NCBI RefSeq assembly: GCF_014274465.1 | Contig: NZ_CP060394.1 | Location: 4,340,001-4,404,000 of the forward strand | Length of the DNA: 64,000 nt | Source of the DNA: Alloacidobacterium dinghuense | GTDB taxonomy: Bacteria > Acidobacteriota > Terriglobia > Terriglobales > Acidobacteriaceae | Reading direction: 5' to 3' | Shown: positions 33,548 through 40,788 of the stretch, piece after piece | Position numbering within the stretch: the stretch's first letter is position 1 | Layout of the letters: each line of letters begins with the position of its first letter | Notes under the pieces: generated by a model | Databases searched by the model: none | Told to the model about the DNA's origin: nothing | The model's input: only the letters and a program-made list of their open reading frames with translations | Position numbers and translations under genes: made by a program

Positions 33548-33683
33548 CCGCCTTCTTGGCGGATTCGCTACGCTGTTCTGGCGTCATAGCGGCAGCTCTC
33601 GCAGGGCCGCCCTTTTTGCCGCCTTTCTTTCCCAACTTCGCCAGATACTCTCTCAGTTCCGGTGGTACACTGCTCTTCGCCAT
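33510..33683 (-). CDS. Small basic protein, candidate regulator
   Basis: A 57-residue protein (MAKSSVPPELREYLAKLGKK, then GGKKGGPARAAAMTPEQRSE, then SAKKAVMARWAKKKASE). The T-P-E-Q-R-S-E-x-A-x-K-A-x-x-A-R-W motif is found in many small uncharacterised bacterial proteins. The start at 33683 follows a TTGACT-16 bp-TATAAT promoter whose -10 box ends only 7 bases before the ATG, so the mRNA is probably leaderless. The frame continues upstream to 33821, but that would place the promoter inside the gene. High Lys/Arg content suggests nucleic-acid binding; it could act on the dyads of this element, which is inference. Confidence 0.6.
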   Translation of the reverse strand: MAKSSVPPELREYLAKLGKKGGKKGGPARAAAMTPEQRSESAKKAVMARWAKKKASE

Positions 33684-33690
33684 GTAGCCA

Positions 33691-33718
33691 ATTATACGAG
33701 AACGGCTCTCGTAGTCAA
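33691..33718 (-). promoter_or_regulatory. Promoter with dyad operator in its spacer (minus strand)
   Basis: Read on the minus strand: TTGACT (33718-33713), 16-bp spacer, TATAAT (33696-33691). The spacer contains the dyad TACGAGA..TCTCGTA, which resembles the operator at 34039-34059 (shared CGGCTC-x-CGTA half). Confidence 0.7.
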
Positions 33719-33756
33719 GGCAGAAGCTACCTAATAAAACCCCGCGAGGAGACGCG

Positions 33757-34014
33757 ATGAACAGCGAAGAACGTGAGATGTTGGCGAATTCCTTGGATTT
33801 GACCGTCGCCAACACAGGCATGATTTTCGATTTGCGAAGAGAGATTAAGGCGCTTCGCGCCTTGTTACAAGAGATTCATCCTGATTTTGAGAAACAGTAC
33901 AGGAAACAGTCGGCGGATGCGGATGAAAGTGGAGGAGAGACCTACGGAAAGGCTCTCGCCAAGTCTCGGGAAGCAGCGGCAGCCAGGGATACTCTTCGCA
34001 CAGCGGGCAAGTAG
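33757..34014 (+). CDS. Small helical protein of unknown function
   Basis: An 85-residue, charged, mostly helical protein (MNSEEREMLANSLDLTVANT, FDLRREIKALRALLQEIHPD) with a heptad-like first half and an Ala/Arg-rich end (SREAAAARDTLRTAGK). GAGGAG lies 6-7 bases before the ATG. No family was recognised. It is divergent from the small basic gene and just upstream of the transposase, so it may be a transposition accessory factor. Confidence 0.6.
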   Translation: MNSEEREMLANSLDLTVANTGMIFDLRREIKALRALLQEIHPDFEKQYRKQSADADESGGETYGKALAKSREAAAARDTLRTAGK

Positions 34015-34033
34015 ATTCTTGCATAATTTCCTC

Positions 34034-34062
34034 TTGACATACGTGAGCGGCTCACGTATGGT
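34034..34062 (+). promoter_or_regulatory. Transposase promoter with perfect 21-bp dyad
   Basis: TTGACA (34034-34039), 17-bp spacer, TATGGT (34057-34062). ATACGTGAGC (34039-34048), one base, GCTCACGTAT (34050-34059) is a perfect inverted repeat filling the spacer. The -10 box ends 6 bases before the transposase ATG, so the transcript is probably leaderless. The right half-site also occurs in the terminal inverted repeats, suggesting autorepression by the transposase or co-binding by an element-encoded factor. Confidence 0.8.
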
Positions 34063-34068
34063 TGTTAC

Positions 34069-34902
34069 ATGAACACGTTGCCGCTTACGAAACAGGTCGT
34101 CGCTCTTAACGCCATGATTGAAGGAAACAGCATCCGCAGTACGGAGCGGATGACTGGCATCCATCGGGATACGATCATGCGGTTAACGACGCGAACGGGA
34201 AAAGCCTGTTTCAATTTTCTGGACAAGAAAGTTCGGGGTGTTCGTGCCGAGCGAGTACAGGCAGATGAAATCTGGACATACGTGTTCAAGAAACAGGCAA
34301 GGATCGGGATTGATACCGATGAACCCCATATCGGCGATCAATACGTTTTCGTGGGAATGGATGCAGACACCAAATTGGTTATCTCGCATCTGGTAGGCAA
34401 AAGAGACGGCCAATCAGCCTACTATTTCATGCGTGATCTGCGCGAAAGGGTAGTAGGACGCATCCAGCTAACCACGGATGGTTTTAAGCCTTATCTGAGA
34501 GCCGTAGAAGACACATTTGGCGGAGATGTGAACTACGCCCAGTTGATTAAGGTCTACGGCCAAGTGCCGCAAGGAACTGGCGGACGCGGATGGTATGCGG
34601 CGGCCAAGTTTATGTCGGCCTACGCTTCCACCGTTTCAGGTGTTCCCGCACCGTCCGCTGTCTCTACGTCCTACATCGAACGTCAGAATCTAACCATGCG
34701 GATGCAGATGCGCCGTATGACTCGGTTGACCAACGCCTTCTCAAAGAAGCTGGAGAACCTCGAAGCGGCGATAGCCCTGCACTTCGCGCATTACAACTTT
34801 TGCCGTATCCACCAAAGCCTGAGAATCACTCCAGCTATGGCAGCGGGTTTGACAAATCATGTTTGGGATTTGGAAGAACTGCTATCTACTGCTGCGGCCT
34901 AG
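34069..34902 (+). CDS. IS1-family-like DDE transposase
   Basis: A 277-residue transposase. The N-terminal helix-turn-helix region (VALNAMIEGNSIRSTERMTG, IHRDTIMRLTTRTG) is followed by a DDE-type catalytic core: first Asp in RVQADEIWTYVFKK, second in IQLTTDGFKPYLRAV and the acidic residue probably in SYIERQNLTMRMQMRR; it ends with YNFCRIHQSLRITPAMAAGL. The D-E-I-W motif and overall layout match proteins annotated as IS1 family in many phyla, and the ends and target duplication agree. The gene is intact in a single frame, unlike classical IS1 with its InsA-InsB frameshift. Translation starts at the first ATG after the promoter. Confidence 0.88.
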   Translation: MNTLPLTKQVVALNAMIEGNSIRSTERMTGIHRDTIMRLTTRTGKACFNFLDKKVRGVRAERVQADEIWTYVFKKQARIGIDTDEPHIGDQYVFVGMDADTKLVISHLVGKRDGQSAYYFMRDLRERVVGRIQLTTDGFKPYLRAVEDTFGGDVNYAQLIKVYGQVPQGTGGRGWYAAAKFMSAYASTVSGVPAPSAVSTSYIERQNLTMRMQMRRMTRLTNAFSKKLENLEAAIALHFAHYNFCRIHQSLRITPAMAAGLTNHVWDLEELLSTAAA

Positions 34903-34997
34903 AGAAAACAAGTGATATAACGGACGGCAACTCTGTGTCGCAAGGGCAGAGCGCGGTTGTAACGGCCAAGGCCGTCATTTCCATTTAGGTGTGTAAT

Positions 34998-35087
34998 ATG
35001 CACTACCTTGTGGTCGATTTGCAGGCGATCCTACTCGTACTCCAAATCTATTTGGCTCTGCGACGGGTCAAATCAAGTCGTCAGTAA
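34998..35087 (+). CDS. Possible 29-residue hydrophobic peptide
   Basis: The sequence encodes MHYLVVDLQAILLVLQIYLA followed by LRRVKSSRQ: a single hydrophobic helix of ~17 residues with a basic tail, the general form of type I toxin or other small membrane peptides. A weak SD (TAGGTG) lies ~10 bases upstream and a strong terminator follows directly. Resemblance is by shape only; no known family is claimed. Confidence 0.35.
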   Translation: MHYLVVDLQAILLVLQIYLALRRVKSSRQ

Positions 35088-35125
35088 AAACAGGAAGCGC
35101 CTCTAAAAAGGGGCGTTTTCTGTTT
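35088..35125 (+). terminator. Terminator after the small peptide frame
   Basis: AAACAGGAAGCGCC (35088-35101) pairs imperfectly with GGGCGTTTTCTGTTT (35111-35125), an A-rich/T-rich flanked hairpin that can act in both directions. Confidence 0.7.
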
Positions 35126-35168
35126 GAGTTGCCGTCCGTTCATTTGTCCATTTTCCGGACAAACTTTC

Positions 35169-35312
35169 TTAGAGATTTTCAAGCACTTTGTTGTGAGCAG
35201 CTATCTCTTCCAAGTATTCGTCTAGGCTTCTTGGCTTATGAATCCTTTCATCTTGCCAAGTGCCATCTTCATAGAATTCGAGAAGCGGTCCAGAAGGCAA
35301 TTTGATTACCAC
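35169..35312 (-). CDS. Possible 47-residue protein starting in the right terminal repeat
   Basis: A GTG at 35312 directly after an in-frame stop opens a 47-residue frame (VVIKLPSGPLLEFYEDGTWQ, then DERIHKPRSLDEYLEEIAAH, then NKVLENL) with a protein-like composition. It has no clear RBS, and its start lies at the edge of the terminal repeat. Either a small passenger gene or the end of a truncated one. Confidence 0.3.
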   Translation of the reverse strand: MVIKLPSGPLLEFYEDGTWQDERIHKPRSLDEYLEEIAAHNKVLENL

Positions 35313-35314
35313 TT

Positions 35315-35356
35315 ATACGTGAGCCGGTCACGAAATTAGGACACTACCGCCATGTT
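35315..35356 (-). repeat. Right terminal inverted repeat and target duplication
   Basis: Read on the minus strand from 35348: GGTAGTGTCCTAATTTCG then TGACCGGCTCACGTAT. GCCATGTT (35349-35356) repeats the left flank. Confidence 0.9.
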
Positions 35357-35370
35357 CATTTGATTCGGAT

Positions 35371-35751
35371 TTAGAAGTCAATTCGCAGAGCAACTTGTCC
35401 TGTGCGGTTTCCTGCGTTCTCCGAAGTCTGCGCAGCGCTGAGAACGCCGAAGGTTGACGTGTTGTCGATCTGCGTGGCGGGCGGGGCGAAGTTGGTGTGG
35501 TTGAGAGCGTTCGTGAAGGTCGATTCAAAGCGCAGCTTGGCGCGCTCGGTCAACGGAAAGCTCTTTGCCAGACCCAGCGATACGGCCGCTGTGCCAGGGC
35601 CTTGCAGAATACCGACGCCAGCGTTGCCTAAGCGTCCTGCGCCTGCCGGAGTGGTGATGACGGTGAATATCTGCGAGTGCTTATCGGTCAGATTCGCAAG
35701 AAGCTCGACGATAACGCAGTCAATCCTGAGTACATTTTGACCGATAGCCAC
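35371..35751 (-). pseudogene. C-terminal remnant of an Oar-like TonB-dependent receptor
   Basis: About 105 residues match the end of an acidobacterial Oar-like receptor: AGRLGNAGVGILQGPGTAAV, SLGLAKSFPLTERAKLRFES, TFTNALNHTNFAPPATQIDN and the terminal ALRIDF with C-terminal Phe. There is no signal peptide, regulatory domain, plug or most of the barrel, and the upstream 85 bases show no continuation. It is thus a decayed gene. The transposon target duplication ends 15 bp beyond its stop, so the transposon did not cause the truncation. Confidence 0.8.
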
Positions 35752-35836
35752 ATCGGATACCGGTTTCGCGAGACCTAGCGCTCACCGAGTGATTCGCTCC
35801 GTCTGCAGACCTGCCACCACAGGTCGAGTCTGGGCA

Positions 35837-36904
35837 TCAATTGCCAAAGTATTGCGGAGGATATTGCTGCGTGGCCGCTGCGTCTAACGAGAAGCAGTGG
35901 TGTCCGGCCGGGTGAATCCATGGATCCGGAGTCGGGCTGACCTCGGGTTCGCTGTTCCGCGTAAAGACTGCGCAGAGCTCGTACTGACTTCCCTCTTTTG
36001 GGTGGTACTCATATGGCGTTCGGGTGAGGGGATCCTTATGCACGCGCCCTGGAACCTGATCGATGCTGGTTGGAAGCTGCGATCCGTGCTTAGTCCAATA
36101 TTCCCTGATCTCTGTGCTGAGGTCGTAAAGCTGGTGGATTCGCTGGGAATCTGCGCGAAACTCACGCTGCACATTTGGCGGCCCTAGGTGCAAAAAGCCG
36201 AGAACGATCATGAGCGCAACAGCGGCGGAGGATAGTCCGGCCATGAGCCTGTCGCGGCTTAGGCCGATGGAAGGCGCTTCGGTCTTTCGTAAACCGCCGA
36301 AGTAGTAGTAGAAGACACCGCCCGAAAGCACCAGTACGACAAACGATTTAGCGAGGAATCGAGAGGTCAGTTCGCCGCGCAGAAGGTAGGCAAGTGCCGT
36401 GATCAGGTCGCCCATGAAGACACTCGCGGCGATGACCAGTGCCATGTAGGTGAGCCATTTCCGAACCGACGAATCCAGTTTCTCCGGATGCGCTGCCGAT
36501 TCTTTCACCACAATCCGCGAGATGAGCAGGTAGAGCGGAAACGCGACAATGAGCGCGGCCAGGGATGACGGGATTGTGTAGGTGTCGTATGCCGGATAGC
36601 TGGAGAAGAGCGGGTCGGCGAGCCATCGGTCTATCAGCGCGAAGGCGAGGCACCCGAAGCCGATGGTCCACGTCGCGAGCGTGGAGAAGATGAGCAGGTA
36701 GAAAAATGCTTCTTTGGCGGATGCCCCGGCTCCTGCACGGCGTGGGATATCGACTCCGGTCAACTGCTGATAGTGGTCGGCAAGGGCGTCGTAGACTTCT
36801 TTCTCCGGCCAGCCGCGTGCGGTGAGCATTCCTACCAGTGAATCCTGCGGAATGCCCGCAGCAATTGCTTTCTCGATGAATTCGGTGATCCTTGGGTCAG
36901 GCAC
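35837..36904 (-). CDS. DUF5671-domain integral membrane protein
   Basis: A 355-residue protein. The cytosolic N-terminal ~55 residues form a small helical domain (ITEFIEKAIAAGIPQDSLVG, MLTARGWPEKEVYDALADHY), followed by a DUF5671-type membrane region (AFFYLLIFSTLATWTIGFGC...) with about six TM segments up to ~240 and a C-terminal soluble domain with a conserved-looking YDLSTEIREYWTKHGSQLPT, DPLTRTPYEYHPKEGSQYEL, common in proteins of this type. The function is unknown. Confidence 0.75.
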   Translation of the reverse strand: MPDPRITEFIEKAIAAGIPQDSLVGMLTARGWPEKEVYDALADHYQQLTGVDIPRRAGAGASAKEAFFYLLIFSTLATWTIGFGCLAFALIDRWLADPLFSSYPAYDTYTIPSSLAALIVAFPLYLLISRIVVKESAAHPEKLDSSVRKWLTYMALVIAASVFMGDLITALAYLLRGELTSRFLAKSFVVLVLSGGVFYYYFGGLRKTEAPSIGLSRDRLMAGLSSAAVALMIVLGFLHLGPPNVQREFRADSQRIHQLYDLSTEIREYWTKHGSQLPTSIDQVPGRVHKDPLTRTPYEYHPKEGSQYELCAVFTRNSEPEVSPTPDPWIHPAGHHCFSLDAAATQQYPPQYFGN

Positions 36905-37060
36905 AGAGAAGTTTTACATCATGCGCTGGGATAAGGTGCGAAAAAGCTTTGCGTGGCGAGAGCGTCGCTGATTCGGAAGTAATGAGGAACTGTCGATGAT
37001 TGATTTCCGCTCTGCTTCCTCGATCGACGAGAAGGCAGAGCGGGGTTATTCCTACTTCGT

Positions 37061-37819
37061 TTAAACGCAGCTCATGCTATGAGCCTGTTTTGCTCTCTCA
37101 ATGAAGCCTTGCGCAGCTTCACTGAAAGGGCGTTTGAAGCTTTTCGGCCAGTTGGCTTTGTCTGCATAGAGCCGTTCGAGCGCAGCTCGCATGCCCGGGT
37201 CGCCTCCTGTAAAGAGGCTGACGAGTTGCTCGTGGCGTTCGATCAGTAAGCGTGCTTCTTCGCTGGCCGGGTCGACGTTGTTTTTCGCAGCGGCTTCGAT
37301 CTCCGGGATCAGCTTTGCCCATCCGTCTTCGCCCTCAATACGAATTTCCGACTTGCGTGCCCTGAGTACGGCCTGTTGCTCGGGTGTGAAGTATTGCAAC
37401 ATCCACGATTTGTCCTGTTCCATCTGAATCACCTCGATGATGTGTTGCAAGGCATTCCAGTCGGCCTCTCCAGATTGGGCGAAGAGCTTCTGCGCGCGAT
37501 CAACCGCGCGGAGAGCGCGATCGAGTGTTCGGCGCTTCCGCTCCAGTGCCTCGCGCTGGAGCCGCAAGGTTTCGCCCAGATCCGATGACGGTCCGCTGAG
37601 GATCGCCTTGATTTCGTTCAGAGAGCAACCGATGAATTTGAGCGTCGCGATCTGCTGCAAACGGATGAGTTCGCGCTTACCGTAGAGGCGATAGCCGGAT
37701 GCCGTGCGACCGCTCGGGCTGAGCAGGCCCAAGCGGTCATAGTGGTGCAGCGTGCGCACGGTAACGCCGGTGCGTCGAGCGAACTCCTGAATCTGCATGG
37801 AGCCGATGCTGTGGTCCAT
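37061..37819 (-). CDS. MerR-family regulator with TipAS-like ligand domain
   Basis: A 252-residue regulator. Residues ~8-80 form a MerR winged helix (MQIQEFARRTGVTVRTLHHY, DRLGLLSPSGRTASGYRLYG), followed by a dimerisation helix and a TipAS-type antibiotic-binding domain (~135-245, SEEARLLIERHEQLVSLFTG, AQGFIERAKQAHSMSCV). TipA-like regulators bind hydrophobic drugs and activate their own promoters. The start at 37819 lies just downstream of a typical MerR promoter with a 19-bp spacer; an upstream frame to 38035 overlaps the divergent epimerase gene and is rejected. No transporter is adjacent. Confidence 0.85.
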   Translation of the reverse strand: MDHSIGSMQIQEFARRTGVTVRTLHHYDRLGLLSPSGRTASGYRLYGKRELIRLQQIATLKFIGCSLNEIKAILSGPSSDLGETLRLQREALERKRRTLDRALRAVDRAQKLFAQSGEADWNALQHIIEVIQMEQDKSWMLQYFTPEQQAVLRARKSEIRIEGEDGWAKLIPEIEAAAKNNVDPASEEARLLIERHEQLVSLFTGGDPGMRAALERLYADKANWPKSFKRPFSEAAQGFIERAKQAHSMSCV

Positions 37820-37838
37820 AAGGTGTCCCTCTACGAAG

Positions 37839-37869
37839 ATATTCAGGCGTGACGTTGCGTCAGGGTCAA
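37839..37869 (-). promoter_or_regulatory. MerR-type promoter/operator with 19-bp spacer
   Basis: On the minus strand: TTGACC (37869-37864), 19-bp spacer, GAATAT (37844-37839). A dyad TGACG-CAA-CGTCA (37850-37862) is in the spacer. An overlong spacer with a central dyad is the hallmark of MerR-regulated promoters, so the gene is probably autoregulated; the divergent epimerase gene could be affected too. Confidence 0.75.
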
Positions 37870-37898
37870 GCACGTCCTGACAATTTAGACTAATAAAA

Positions 37899-38936
37899 AT
37901 GCCACATGTACTTGTTACCGGCGGGTCCGGCTTTTTTGGCGGCGTCCTTAAGCGCAGATTGCTTGGCGAAGGTTTCACCTGCGTGAACTTCGATCTTCTT
38001 CCTGATGCGGAGCGTTTGCCTGGACTCGAAAGCATCCAGGGTGATCTGCGGGATACTGCGCTTCTCGCAAAAGTTTTTCAGGAGCAGCGCTTCGATGCTG
38101 TGATTCATTGCGCGGCGATGCTGGCCCACGGAAAGATCGAGCGCGACACGCTCTGGACCTCGAACGTCGATGGAACTATAAATCTGGCGAAGGAATGTCG
38201 CGAGAACGGCGTTCCTAAGATGGTGTTCATCTCTACGAACTGTCTGTGGGCGAGTAACCTCGGGCATCCGGTTACGGAGGCTGAGACGCCGAATCCTATT
38301 GAGATTTACGGGCAATCGAAGCTCGCCGCGGAAAAGGCGCTGGCGAAGTACACCGGCGATCTAGATATTGTCATGCTGCGCTGCCCAACCATTATCGACA
38401 GTGGACGACTGGGATTGCTCGCGATCCTCTTTGAGTTCATGAATGACGGCAACACGATCTGGGTTGTGGGTAAAGGCGACAACCGCTACCAATTCATCTA
38501 CGCGCAGGACTTGGCGTCTGCATGCATTCGGGCGCTTGATTTCAAGGGTTCGGATATCTTTCATGTCGGCTCGGATCAGGTGAAGACTCTGCGTGAGGTG
38601 TATGAGGCGGTGATTCGCAATGCGGGAAGCAAGTCACGGGTGCGATCGCTGCCGAAAGAGCCGACTCTTGCGGCGATGAAGCTGGCGCACAAGCTGAGAA
38701 TTTCCCCGTTGGGACCGTATCACTACCAGATGATTGCGGAGGACTTTCTTTTCGACACTACGAAGGCGCAGACGCTTCTGGGATGGAAGCCGACGCTGAC
38801 GAATGAGGAGATGCTGACCCGCGCCTACAAATACTATGCGGAAAGGAAAGATGAGATTTATGCGCGCACAGACGCTTCGGCACACTCGAAGCCGGCATCG
38901 ATGGGCGCGATCCGAATTTTGAAATGGCTGTCATAG
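37899..38936 (+). CDS. NAD-dependent epimerase/dehydratase (extended SDR)
   Basis: A 345-residue extended short-chain dehydrogenase/reductase. It has the nucleotide-binding G-G-S-G-F-F-G-G loop at residues 8-15, GDLRDT, CAAMLAHGKIE, the active-site Ser region FISTNCLWAS and Y-G-Q-S-K (Y-x-x-x-K). Such enzymes change nucleotide sugars or similar substrates. Its 3' end overlaps the next gene by 13 bp, and that product is a membrane glycosyltransferase-like protein, so a role in surface polysaccharide or lipid glycosylation is plausible. Confidence 0.85.
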   Translation: MPHVLVTGGSGFFGGVLKRRLLGEGFTCVNFDLLPDAERLPGLESIQGDLRDTALLAKVFQEQRFDAVIHCAAMLAHGKIERDTLWTSNVDGTINLAKECRENGVPKMVFISTNCLWASNLGHPVTEAETPNPIEIYGQSKLAAEKALAKYTGDLDIVMLRCPTIIDSGRLGLLAILFEFMNDGNTIWVVGKGDNRYQFIYAQDLASACIRALDFKGSDIFHVGSDQVKTLREVYEAVIRNAGSKSRVRSLPKEPTLAAMKLAHKLRISPLGPYHYQMIAEDFLFDTTKAQTLLGWKPTLTNEEMLTRAYKYYAERKDEIYARTDASAHSKPASMGAIRILKWLS

Positions 38937-40255
38937 AAACGAATCCAAACCACGAAATTTCCCACGAGCGCCGCATCGACTGGCGCTCGCCCTGGACGAT
39001 GTTCTGGGTTGGCCTCCTGGTGCGGGTCCTGTACATCACGATTGCACGCAGTTATCACTTCCGTGCCTTTGCGGATCACTTCGAGTTTGGCTGGGAGATG
39101 GGGCGCATCGCGCGCGCGCTGGCGCTCGGGCGCGGTTACGCTGATCCCTTTGTCGACAACACCGGCCCTACGGCGTGGAACCCTCCGCTCTATCCGTTGA
39201 TTCTCGCGGGAGTGTTCAAGCTTTTCGGTGCCTACACGACGCTTTCCGGTTGGGTCATTCTCTCGATCAACAGTGTTTTTTCGGCGGCGACGATTCCCGC
39301 GATTTATGAAATTGCCCGGCGTTGCTATGGGCGGGAGCGTAACGGCGCGAGCGTTGCACAGTGGTCAGGATGGCTGTGGGCGCTGTATCCAGCTGCCATG
39401 CAGTATGCGGTGCGCTGGGTGTGGGAGATGACGCTCACGACGCTGCTCTTCGCGTGGGTGCTGGTGATTGCCCTCCGCATGCGTGGCGTGGATGGAGATG
39501 CCAGGAACACTTTGAAGTACTGGCTTCTGTTTGGATTACTGTGGGGCGGAGTCGCGCTTTCGAATCCGTCGCCCCTGTTGTTCCTACCGGTTTGCGGACT
39601 GTGGATTTTATTTGGGTCGAAGGACAGAGTTGCCGCATTCAGGGGAGCAGTTCTGGCAGCTGTTGTTTTCTTTTCGTGTCTGACGCCGTGGGCTATCCGC
39701 AATTGGCGCGTTTTTCACGCCTTCATTCCGATCCGGGGAAACCTGGGAGCTGAACTGTATGCCGGCAACGGTCCAGGTTCAACGGGTTTCCCATGGGGCG
39801 GCACGCTGCCAATTGTCGATGGCGGGCCGAGGATCGCCGAGTATCGGAGCATGGGAGAAGTGCGTTTCGTAAAGATGCGTGACGAGATGGCGAAGGCCTA
39901 TATCCGCTCGCATCCGGCGCATTTTGTGAAGATCAGCCTGAAGCGAGTCTATTTTTACTGGATCGGGGTGCCGCATCCTGATCAGGCGCACCCGGCTGGG
40001 GAATATGTCCGCGAGATTAATTTTTCCTTCCTGACCTTTTCGGGCCTGCTGGGTGCATGGCTTTCGTGGCGGAGACGCATTCCTGCAACCGGATTGTTTC
40101 TTTGGGCATTTCTGCTGCTGCCAATCAGCTATTACTTCGTCACTCCCGGTGCGCGGTTCCGGCATCCGCTCGAGCCCTTGATTGCGATTCTGAGCGTATA
40201 TCTGTTTCAGGCGGCAGAAAAGAGCTGGCGGGTACGATGGTTTGCGCGCTCGTGA
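38924..40255 (+). CDS. GT-C-type membrane glycosyltransferase (family 39-like)
   Basis: A 443-residue integral membrane protein with about ten TM segments. The first periplasmic loop holds acidic and aromatic residues (HFEFGWEMGRIARALALGRG, FVDNTGPTAWNPPLYPLILA) as in dolichyl-phosphate-mannose mannosyltransferase/ArnT-like proteins, which use polyprenyl-phosphate sugars. Other blocks are RWVWEMTLTTLLFAWVL and CLTPWAIRNWRVFHAFIPIR. It is translationally coupled to the upstream epimerase gene (13-bp overlap). Donor and acceptor are unknown. Confidence 0.8.
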   Translation: MAVIETNPNHEISHERRIDWRSPWTMFWVGLLVRVLYITIARSYHFRAFADHFEFGWEMGRIARALALGRGYADPFVDNTGPTAWNPPLYPLILAGVFKLFGAYTTLSGWVILSINSVFSAATIPAIYEIARRCYGRERNGASVAQWSGWLWALYPAAMQYAVRWVWEMTLTTLLFAWVLVIALRMRGVDGDARNTLKYWLLFGLLWGGVALSNPSPLLFLPVCGLWILFGSKDRVAAFRGAVLAAVVFFSCLTPWAIRNWRVFHAFIPIRGNLGAELYAGNGPGSTGFPWGGTLPIVDGGPRIAEYRSMGEVRFVKMRDEMAKAYIRSHPAHFVKISLKRVYFYWIGVPHPDQAHPAGEYVREINFSFLTFSGLLGAWLSWRRRIPATGLFLWAFLLLPISYYFVTPGARFRHPLEPLIAILSVYLFQAAEKSWRVRWFARS

Positions 40256-40269
40256 GCCCGCTGCATCGT

Positions 40270-40731
40270 TCAACGTGCGTAGGTGTAGGTCCCGCAAAGG
40301 TGCGATGAATTCGAGATCGCATCGAGGGTGAAGACCGGTGCCTTTTCTCCAGAGAAAAATGCGAGGTTCAGCGAATTCCCTTCAACGTACGTTGCCAGCC
40401 ATTGCGTGTCTTCGGCCCCGCAGAGAGTGTTCTTGTGCATAAACTTTCTTGTGGCGGGGATGTTCAGTTTGTAGAGATGGCCCTTGTGGCCGGAGTTGCT
40501 GTCAGCGTCGAAGACGGAGCTTACCTCTCCCGGTTCGAGATCGCGCGCGCGGACGATGGGGAAAGTGTAAAAGTTGATGGCTATCTTGGCGTCAGAGAAT
40601 CCAACATCGCCTGTAACTGTCTGCGCTGACGAACCGGCAGCCCGCCAATATCCTAATTCCTGTGCCGTGACTGCGGCGCAACAGGCCAGCATCCATCCCG
40701 CGATCACGCAGAGTCGTCCTTCCAGCTTCAT
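40270..40731 (-). CDS. Small exported protein of unknown function
   Basis: A 153-residue protein with a signal peptide (LCVIAGWMLACCAAVTAQ) and a mature domain of ~130 residues (ELGYWRAAGSSAQTVTGDVG, FSDAKIAINFYTFPIVRARD). Two cysteines (NTLCGAED, SSHLCGTY) may form a disulphide. Its pattern of W-x-A-x-S-x-x-A-x-x-I/V-T-G-D, then K-I-x-I-N-F, is seen in other acidobacterial exported proteins, but no function is known. Convergent with the glycosyltransferase gene. Confidence 0.65.
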   Translation of the reverse strand: MKLEGRLCVIAGWMLACCAAVTAQELGYWRAAGSSAQTVTGDVGFSDAKIAINFYTFPIVRARDLEPGEVSSVFDADSNSGHKGHLYKLNIPATRKFMHKNTLCGAEDTQWLATYVEGNSLNLAFFSGEKAPVFTLDAISNSSHLCGTYTYAR

Positions 40732-40788
40732 CCTTTAAGAATGACATTCGCAGAGACTCTGAGCAAACTGCCGGGCTGCTGGCGGAAT

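Larger units (their letters stand above)
34919..35140. repeat. Perfect 15-bp inverted repeat around a possible small RNA/peptide locus
   Basis: AACGGACGGCAACTC (34919-34933) and its exact complement GAGTTGCCGTCCGTT (35126-35140) enclose 192 bases that contain a 29-codon open frame and a terminator. A transcript would close into a long stem. Alternatively it is a tiny nested element inside the transposon; no target duplication was seen. Confidence 0.6.
32709..35348. mobile_element. 2.64-kb IS1-family-like transposon with passenger genes
   Basis: The element is bounded by 34-bp inverted repeats (two mismatches) starting GGTAGTGTCCTAATTTCG. GCCATGTT occurs directly on both sides (32701-32708 and 35349-35356), a target duplication of 8 bp, or 9 bp as CGCCATGTT with an ambiguous shared C. 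IS1-family elements begin GGT and make 8-9 bp duplications, which agrees with the transposase at 34069-34902. Besides the transposase it carries a proteasome-like hydrolase (32858-33547), a small basic protein, an 85-residue protein and further short frames. The intact repeats and duplication point to a fairly recent insertion. Confidence 0.88.

Noticed and set aside
35349-35836. The TonB-receptor remnant as a victim of the IS1-like insertion
   Set aside because: The transposon lies beyond the 3' end of the remnant, so the missing 5' part was lost by another event.
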